Shown here: piece after piece, positions 1 through 3,408 of the stretch
Layout of the letters: every line of letters starts with the position of its first letter
Position numbering within the stretch: the stretch's first letter is position 1
Source: JBOHRE01 sp050732635
GTDB lineage: Bacteria > Gemmatimonadota > Gemmatimonadetes > Longimicrobiales > RSA9
Length of the DNA stretch: 5,755 nt
Assembly: GCA_050732635.1 (NCBI GenBank)
Contig: JBOHRE010000148.1
Location: 1-5,755, forward strand
Direction of reading: 5' to 3'
Notes under the pieces: model-generated
Database searches by the model: none
What the model saw: only the letters and a program-made list of their open reading frames with translations
Told to the model about the DNA's origin: nothing
Position numbers and translations under genes: made by a program

Positions 1-173
1 GCCGCGCGCTCCGCGCACAGGGTCATGCCGTACGACGCGTTCTCCACGTTGCAGCCGGCAAACCACTGCCCATCCTCCGCCTGCAACGCACAGCCGACAT
101 GAAAACCCGAATAGGGCGCATACGCCCGTGCGCGCGCCTCACTCGCCAGCCGCTTCCCTTCCTCCAAGCTCAC
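1..173 (-). CDS. cdd: Cytidine deaminase, N-terminal part (cut by window edge)
   Basis: Only the first 57 codons are in the window, read leftward from a GTG at 173-171. The enzyme deaminates cytidine and deoxycytidine to uridine and deoxyuridine in cytoplasmic pyrimidine salvage. The visible part carries the family landmarks: APYSGFHVGCAL (residues 19-30), then GCNVENASYG (40-49), then CAER (53-56). C53 is the expected first zinc ligand and E55 the proton-shuttling glutamate. The distal PCxxC zinc motif would lie outside the window. The GTG is supported by a GGAGG ribosome-binding site at 182-178 inside the end of alr. It overlaps the alr stop as GTGA, so the two genes are probably co-transcribed and translationally coupled. 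I see no frame disruption. The family call rests on direct motif recognition and is firm; only the C-terminal half is unseen. Confidence 0.93.
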   Translation of the reverse strand, partial: MSLEEGKRLASEARARAYAPYSGFHVGCALQAEDGQWFAGCNVENASYGMTLCAERA

Positions 174-1303
174 GAAACCTCCGCCCGCGGCAGGCGCGGC
201 CCGAGTCCGGTCAGAATCTCGTAGCCAATCGTATTCGCCTGCGCGGCGACATGTTCCAGCGTGATCTCCTCATCCCCGTCCCGACCGATCAACGTGGCGA
301 CGTCGCCGACCGCGACTTCCGGCACGGCCGTCACATCCGCGACCGTCAGGTCCATCGAGACGCGCCCGATGAGCGGCACGCGCCGCCCGCGCACCAGCGC
401 TTCGCCGAGATTGCCCAGCACCCGAGGCAAACCGTCGCCGTAGCCGATCGCCAGTGTGGCCCAGCGGGCCCACCCGCGCGACGCATGCGTCGCACCGTAG
501 CCTGCCGTCGTGCCCGGTGGCACGTCGCGCACCAGCACGATCCGCGCGCGCAGCGCTGCCACTGGCTTCGTTCTGGGAACGCCCGAGACGCCTGCGGCAG
601 CGACGTCGCCCCCGTACAGGACGTAGCCCGGACGCACCGCGTCGGCCGCGAATGCCGGCCAGCGCAGCGCCGCCGCGCCGTTGCACGCGTGCACGACGAG
701 GTCCTCCCGTGAGACCGGCAGCTGTGCCACCGCATCCTCGAAGCGCGCCCACTGCGTTTCCGTCGGGCTCGGATCGGGCGCGTCCGACGCCTGGAAGTGT
801 GTGAACACCCCAGCCCAGCGCAGCGGTGGCCGCGCCCGCGACCGCACCTCCTGGCCCCAGGTCGGCGTCTCGCGCCAGTCGAATCCCGCGCGACCCATCC
901 CGGTGTCGATCTCGACGTGGAAATCGAGGGAGTTGCCCAGCCGCCCGGCCGCCGCCGCCCACAATTCCAGTGATGCCAGATCGGAGATCGCCGGCGTCAG
1001 ACGCGACGCAGCCGCCAGCTCTACATCGGCGGGCGGCAGCGGCGAAAACACCAGGACCGGCCGCTCGATGCCGAGCTCGCGCAACGCATACCCCTCCGCC
1101 GCCGTCGCCACACCGTAAGCCCACGGAGCGAGCGGCTCGAGCGCCCGCGTCACCCGCGCGACGCCCAGTCCGTACCCGTCCGCCTTCACCATCGCGATCA
1201 CCGCGCTGGCAGGTCCCACGACCTCGCGGACCAGCTCGTAGTTCGCGCGCAGCGCGCCCGTATCAACCTCGACCCACGCACGCGCTCGCTCACGGTTTGA
1301 CAT
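170..1303 (-). CDS. alr: Alanine racemase (PLP-dependent)
   Basis: A 377-residue protein, normal for the family. It interconverts L- and D-alanine in the cytoplasm and supplies D-Ala for peptidoglycan. K40 in AMVKADGYGLG is the expected PLP Schiff-base lysine. IDTGMGRAGF (132-141) contains the conserved arginine R138, and R224 in VRPGYVLYGG should contact the PLP ring nitrogen. Y269 in AGYGATH is the catalytic tyrosine, and the block around IGYGDG, GRVSMD (313-318) and TIGYEIL (358-364) completes the C-terminal beta domain. I chose the ATG at 1303-1301 because homology begins about nine residues later (WVEVDTGALRANY). The frame stays open upstream to 1870, but that stretch is antisense to mazG and arginine-rich without family similarity. 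There is no clear Shine-Dalgarno before the ATG, and the predicted leader is only about 10 nt. The stop overlaps the cdd start by two bases. Confidence 0.96.
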   Translation of the reverse strand: MSNRERARAWVEVDTGALRANYELVREVVGPASAVIAMVKADGYGLGVARVTRALEPLAPWAYGVATAAEGYALRELGIERPVLVFSPLPPADVELAAASRLTPAISDLASLELWAAAAGRLGNSLDFHVEIDTGMGRAGFDWRETPTWGQEVRSRARPPLRWAGVFTHFQASDAPDPSPTETQWARFEDAVAQLPVSREDLVVHACNGAAALRWPAFAADAVRPGYVLYGGDVAAAGVSGVPRTKPVAALRARIVLVRDVPPGTTAGYGATHASRGWARWATLAIGYGDGLPRVLGNLGEALVRGRRVPLIGRVSMDLTVADVTAVPEVAVGDVATLIGRDGDEEITLEHVAAQANTIGYEILTGLGPRLPRAEVS

Positions 1304-1324
1304 TGTCGGCAAGCCGCGTAGTAT
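1297..1324 (+). promoter_or_regulatory. Candidate sigma70 promoter of mazG
   Basis: A perfect TTGACA (1297-1302) is followed after 16 nt by TAGTAT (1319-1324, four of six consensus bases). Transcription would start near 1331, giving a leader of about 32 nt before the mazG GTG. The -35 box overlaps the alr start codon on the other strand, and the -10 shares bases 1320-1324 with the alr -10. The spacing and the consensus -35 make this the better of the two divergent promoters. Confidence 0.55.
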
Positions 1325-1348
1325 AGCCGCGCCGAGCCTGAGCCGCAA
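1320..1348 (-). promoter_or_regulatory. Candidate sigma70 promoter of alr-cdd
   Basis: Reading leftward, TTGCGG (1348-1343) is followed after 17 nt by TATACT (1325-1320). The -10 matches five of six consensus bases and the -35 three of six. A start about seven bases past the -10 would lie near 1313, leaving a leader of about 10 nt before the alr ATG. That fits the missing ribosome-binding site. Its -10 overlaps the -10 of the divergent mazG promoter. Predicted from sequence only. Confidence 0.5.
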
Positions 1349-1362
1349 CCGGAAACCCTGAT

Positions 1363-2283
1363 GTGACGCGGACTTCCAGCGATCCCCACAGCGCCGGATA
1401 CCAGCCGCCCGAGGACCCGCTCGGCCGCGTGCTCGCGCTCGTCCGGTTCCTGCGCCGCGCCTGCCCCTGGGACCGCGCACAGACACCCCGCTCCTTGCTA
1501 CCCTACCTGCTCGAGGAGACCCACGAGGTCGTCGACGCCGTCGACACTGGCGACGACGATCAGCTCGCCGCCGAGCTCGGCGACCTCCTGCTCCACCTCG
1601 CCTTCCAGATCGTGCTCGCCGAGGAACGCGCCGCCTTTTCCGCCGATACCGTGGCGCGCGCGGTCGAGCACAAGATGGTGCGCCGACATCCAGGGGTGGA
1701 TTGGGGCGGGGGCGGGCGCGGCGGCGAGGGAACGGCGCGGAGGGCTTCATCCGGCCGCGAGGGCGCCGCTGCCGATTCGGCCTCGGCGGCCGTGCCTCAC
1801 TGGGAGGCGACCAAGGCCCGCGAGCGCGCTGGCTCCCTCGTCGACGGGCTCGCGCCCGGACTCGATGCACTGTCCCGCGCCCATCGTATCCAGGAGCGCG
1901 TCAGCGCCGTCGGTTTCGATTGGGCCGAGCCCGCCGGCGCGCTCGACAAGGCGCGCGAGGAGCTGGAGGAAGTCGCCGAGGCGCTCCGCGAGCGCATCCG
2001 GAAGCGCGCCGACGCGCCACCGACGCCGCCCGATGCCGATCCGGACCCCGCCGTCGAAGAGGAGCTCGGTGACCTGCTCTTCGCCGTGGTCAACCTCGCC
2101 CGGCTCTCCGGTGTCCACGCCATGCAGGCGCTCCGCCACGCCAATCAGAAGTTCAGCCACCGATTCCGCGCCCTCGAGGCGCTCGCCCGCGAGCGCGACA
2201 TCGATCTCGCCGGCGCCGGCCTCGCCCGCCTCGACGCTTTGTGGGACGAGGTGAAGCAGCGGCAGCCGCGGCCTGAGCGGTAG
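1363..2283 (+). CDS. mazG: Nucleoside triphosphate pyrophosphohydrolase MazG
   Basis: A 306-residue two-domain MazG, longer than the roughly 263 residues of the E. coli protein. It cleaves (d)NTPs to the monophosphate and pyrophosphate, a cytoplasmic housecleaning role also linked to nutrient-stress control. The N-terminal domain starts with CPWDRAQT (34-41), then LEETHEVVDA (50-59) and ELGDLL (71-76), which give the EExxE...ExxD magnesium-binding pattern. The C-terminal domain repeats this with LEEVAEAL (201-208) and EEELGDLLFAVVNLAR (232-247), then NQKFSHRF (261-268). Two linkers are enlarged: a Gly/Arg/Ser/Ala-rich stretch at about 113-146, between RRHPGV and HWEATKARER, and a Pro/Asp-rich stretch at about 216-231. 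The start is a GTG with a weak GGAAA upstream at 1351-1355; the ATG two bases earlier runs straight into a stop. The gene is divergent from alr and its stop lies inside a repeat array. Confidence 0.95.
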   Translation: MTRTSSDPHSAGYQPPEDPLGRVLALVRFLRRACPWDRAQTPRSLLPYLLEETHEVVDAVDTGDDDQLAAELGDLLLHLAFQIVLAEERAAFSADTVARAVEHKMVRRHPGVDWGGGGRGGEGTARRASSGREGAAADSASAAVPHWEATKARERAGSLVDGLAPGLDALSRAHRIQERVSAVGFDWAEPAGALDKAREELEEVAEALRERIRKRADAPPTPPDADPDPAVEEELGDLLFAVVNLARLSGVHAMQALRHANQKFSHRFRALEALARERDIDLAGAGLARLDALWDEVKQRQPRPER

Positions 2284-2288
2284 CGGCA

Positions 2289-2407
2289 GCGGGTGCGGGA
2301 TCCGCAGCCGGAGCCCGAGCGGGTGCGGGATCCGCAGCGGGAGCAGGAGCGGGTGCTGGATCCGCAGCGGAGCAGGAGCGGGTGCTGGATCCGCAGCGGG
2401 AGCGGGA
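2289..2407 (+). repeat. 30-bp tandem repeat array after mazG (4 copies plus remnants)
   Basis: Units start at 2289, 2319, 2349 and 2378, so the periods are 30, 30, 29 and 30 bp. A decayed fifth copy starts at 2408, and a diverged half copy lies inside the mazG 3' end (2257-2280, 18 of 24 bases like 2300-2323). Each unit begins GCGGGTGC and contains GGATCC (2298, 2328, 2358, 2387) followed by GCAGC. The first two units can form the small hairpin TGCGG-GAT-CCGCA. In the mazG frame beyond its stop, the units would encode RVRDPQPEPE, RVRDPQREQE and RVLDPQR. The 29-bp third unit then shifts the frame. Confidence 0.88.
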
Positions 2408-2429
2408 GCGCGTGCAGCCCGTTGCAACG

Positions 2430-2452
2430 AGCGTCGGGGATGGGAAGACGCT
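2430..2452 (+). terminator. Weak hairpin downstream of mazG
   Basis: AGCGTC (2430-2435) pairs perfectly with GACGCT (2447-2452) around an 11-nt purine-rich loop. The only T-run, TTTTT at 2479-2483, is 26 nt further on and belongs to the putative element end. It could weakly terminate mazG transcription, but it is not a standard intrinsic terminator. Confidence 0.15.
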
Positions 2453-2482
2453 GCTCACCCCTGCGCGCACCCTACGAGTTTT

Positions 2483-2497
2483 TGTACATGTTGTACA
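2483..2497. repeat. 15-bp near-palindrome, copy 1
   Basis: TGTACATGTTGTACA consists of two TGTACA half-sites spaced by three bases. An identical copy lies at 2707-2721. It is AT-rich against a very GC-rich background. It is either part of the left terminal repeat of the putative element or an operator for an unknown dimeric regulator. Confidence 0.8.
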
Positions 2498-2555
2498 CCG
2501 CCTCGCCGCCGAACTCTACTTTGCGACGCGGCACCTCACCCGCCGCGCGCCTCGT

Positions 2556-2575
2556 GCGGCGCCGCTGAGCGCCGC
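2556..2575. other. Strong GC hairpin inside the putative element
   Basis: GCGGCGC (2556-2562) and GCGCCGC (2569-2575) form a perfect 7-bp stem around a 6-nt loop. There is no T-run after it on either strand. In a GC-rich genome it may slow or stop transcription, or simply be internal structure of a MITE-like element. Confidence 0.35.
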
Positions 2576-2706
2576 AGCACGACACTTCCGCGCTTCCGGC
2601 CCCGCTCGGCAGCCCAGTACGTCGCCTGCGCGGTGCGGCGCATCGGCGCACGCGTCCCTCCTCCCGCGGCGGCGGTGACCCATCTGGGTACTCGGCGGCG
2701 TCGCGC

Positions 2707-2721
2707 TGTACATGTTGTACA
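2707..2721. repeat. 15-bp near-palindrome, copy 2
   Basis: Identical to the copy at 2483-2497 and in the same reading direction, 224 bp downstream. Here the A-tract (GAAAA) and the TACGAG hexamer follow the site, whereas at the first copy TACGAG and a T-tract precede it. The outside flanks are therefore mirror-symmetric. Confidence 0.8.
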
Positions 2722-2742
2722 GAAAATACGAGGGGGCCCACT

Positions 2743-2867
2743 GGCACTCCTTGGCCGCGATGGCACTTGGCCGCGACGGCACTCGTTGGCCGCGATGGCA
2801 CTCCTTGGCGGTCACTCCTTGGCCGCGATGTCACTCCTTAGCCGCGATGGCACTTCTTGGCCGCGGC
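2743..2867. repeat. 19-bp repeat array (7 head-to-tail copies)
   Basis: The consensus is GGCACTCCTTGGCCGCGAT. Copies begin near 2743, 2762, 2778, 2797, 2813, 2830 and 2849. Lengths are 19, 16, 19, 16, 17, 19 and 19 bp; the shorter ones have lost two or three bases. There is no spacer between copies, so it is not a CRISPR. On the minus strand each full copy contains AAGGAGTG. The array starts 11 bp after the putative element and ends 35 bp before the -35 box of the repressor promoter. Function unknown. Confidence 0.85.
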
Positions 2868-2902
2868 CGACGCGCGGGACTCCGGCCAAAGGTCGGCCGC
2901 TC

Positions 2903-2931
2903 TTGACAGTGGAGTGCTACGAATGTAGCAT
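2903..2931 (+). promoter_or_regulatory. Sigma70-type promoter of the repressor-peptidase operon
   Basis: A perfect TTGACA (2903-2908) is followed after exactly 17 nt by TAGCAT (2926-2931, four of six consensus bases). Transcription would start near 2938, giving a leader of about 48 nt before the repressor ATG. The spacer and -10 are covered by the palindromic operators, so bound repressor would block RNA polymerase directly. A small hairpin, CGGCC (2883-2887) with GGCCG (2895-2899), lies just upstream. Confidence 0.75.
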
Positions 2932-2946
2932 GCTACGATCGTAGCA
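2915..2946. promoter_or_regulatory. Twin BlaI/MecI-type operators
   Basis: Two 16-bp inverted repeats abut exactly: TGCTACGAATGTAGCA (2915-2930) and the fully palindromic TGCTACGATCGTAGCA (2931-2946). The half-site TGCTAC/GTAGCA matches the general CTAC...GTAG dyad style of BlaI/MecI-family operators. Centres 16 bp apart would place two repressor dimers side by side, about one and a half helical turns apart. They lie across the -10 region directly upstream of a BlaI-family gene, so autoregulation is the natural reading. Confidence 0.85.
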
Positions 2947-2985
2947 TACACGCCGGCAACGGCCAGCACAGCGGACGCGTCTGAG

Positions 2986-3408
2986 ATGAGGCGAGGCAGG
3001 AGCGGGGTAGCTGCGGCCGGGCTCGACCAGCCGCACAGCCGGTTGACGCGGCGTGAGCGGCAGATCATGGACATCCTGTACCAGCGCGGCGAGGCGACGG
3101 TATCGGCGGTCCAGGCGGGGCTGCCGGAGCCACCGAGCTATTCAGCGGTGCGGGCGATGCTGCGGAAGCTGGAAGCGAAGGGGCACGTTCGGCATGCGGA
3201 GGAGGGTCCGCGCTACGTGTACCTGCCGACGGTCCCGCGCGAGGCGGCGCGACGGAGCGCGCTGGACCGCCTGGTGCACACGTTCTTCGACGGCTCGACG
3301 ACGAAGGCGGTGGCGGCGCTGCTCGATCGCAGTGATGCGGCGATCTCGGAGGACGAGCTGGCCCGGCTGGCCGAGTTGATCGACGAAGCGAGAAAGGGCG
3401 GACGCTGA
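2986..3408 (+). CDS. BlaI/MecI/CopY-family winged-helix repressor
   Basis: A 140-residue cytoplasmic DNA-binding repressor, about the usual family length plus a short basic N-terminal extension. Homology starts at RLTRRERQIMDILYQRGEAT (19-38). The recognition-helix region is PSYSAVRAMLRKLEAKGHV (50-68) and the wing is RYVYLPTV (76-83). The C-terminal dimerisation part follows, with FFDGSTTKAVAALL (100-113) and SEDELARLAELIDEAR (121-136). In the family, a partner membrane protease triggers cleavage of the repressor between these two parts. I cannot assign the cleavage site here. The ATG at 2986 lacks a good ribosome-binding site, but later in-frame starts would cut the first helix. The stop shares one base with the next start (TGATG), so the peptidase is translationally coupled. 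The likely target is its own promoter, which carries twin palindromes. The ligand class cannot be inferred from this protein. Confidence 0.92.
   Translation: MRRGRSGVAAAGLDQPHSRLTRRERQIMDILYQRGEATVSAVQAGLPEPPSYSAVRAMLRKLEAKGHVRHAEEGPRYVYLPTVPREAARRSALDRLVHTFFDGSTTKAVAALLDRSDAAISEDELARLAELIDEARKGGR

Larger units (their letters stand above)
2473..2732. mobile_element. Putative MITE-like non-autonomous element with 6-bp target duplication
   Basis: Segment 2479-2726 (248 bp) is bracketed by the direct repeat TACGAG (2473-2478 and 2727-2732). Its ends are inverted copies of each other. The left end begins TTTTTGTACATGTTGTACA (2479-2497) and the right end, read on the minus strand, begins TTTTCTGTACAACATGTACA (2726-2707). 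The match continues inward at the same offset to CGCCGCCGA on both sides (to 2512 and 2692). In total about 28 of 34 positions match, with one gap. No transposase is encoded, so it would need a partner in trans. The interior is GC-rich with a strong hairpin at 2556-2575. Alternative: the two ends are simply two copies of a near-palindromic regulator site, and the flanking hexamer is chance. Confidence 0.45.
2284..2985. other. About 700-bp non-coding, repeat-rich region
   Basis: I find no credible gene between mazG and the repressor gene. Open frames here, on both strands, run through short repeats and give arginine- and proline-rich products with no recognisable family. The region holds, in order, a 30-bp tandem array, a MITE-like candidate, a 19-bp repeat array, and the operator-promoter of the downstream operon. 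No classical terminator (hairpin plus T-run) follows mazG. The nearest candidates are GC hairpins without T-runs. Confidence 0.75.

Noticed and set aside
128..1326. Several plus-strand open frames across alr
   Set aside because: All are arginine- and proline-rich shadows of alr, with no start signals or motifs.
1304..1870. N-terminal extension of alr by 189 codons in the same open frame
   Set aside because: It is antisense to mazG, extremely arginine-rich and without family similarity. The 377-residue form from 1303 already has normal length and the expected N-terminus.
2483..2721. The two TGTACATGTTGTACA copies as operators of a known regulator
   Set aside because: Neither copy sits at a promoter of a visible gene and no matching regulator is encoded here. 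The terminal-repeat reading explains more of the flanking symmetry, though an operator role is not excluded.
2743..2867. CRISPR array
   Set aside because: The units are about 19 bp and directly abutting, with no unique spacers and no cas genes nearby.
2293..2906. Small open frames on both strands in the mazG-repressor gap
   Set aside because: They run through the 30-bp and 19-bp arrays and the putative element ends. Their composition reflects repeats and high GC, not a protein family.
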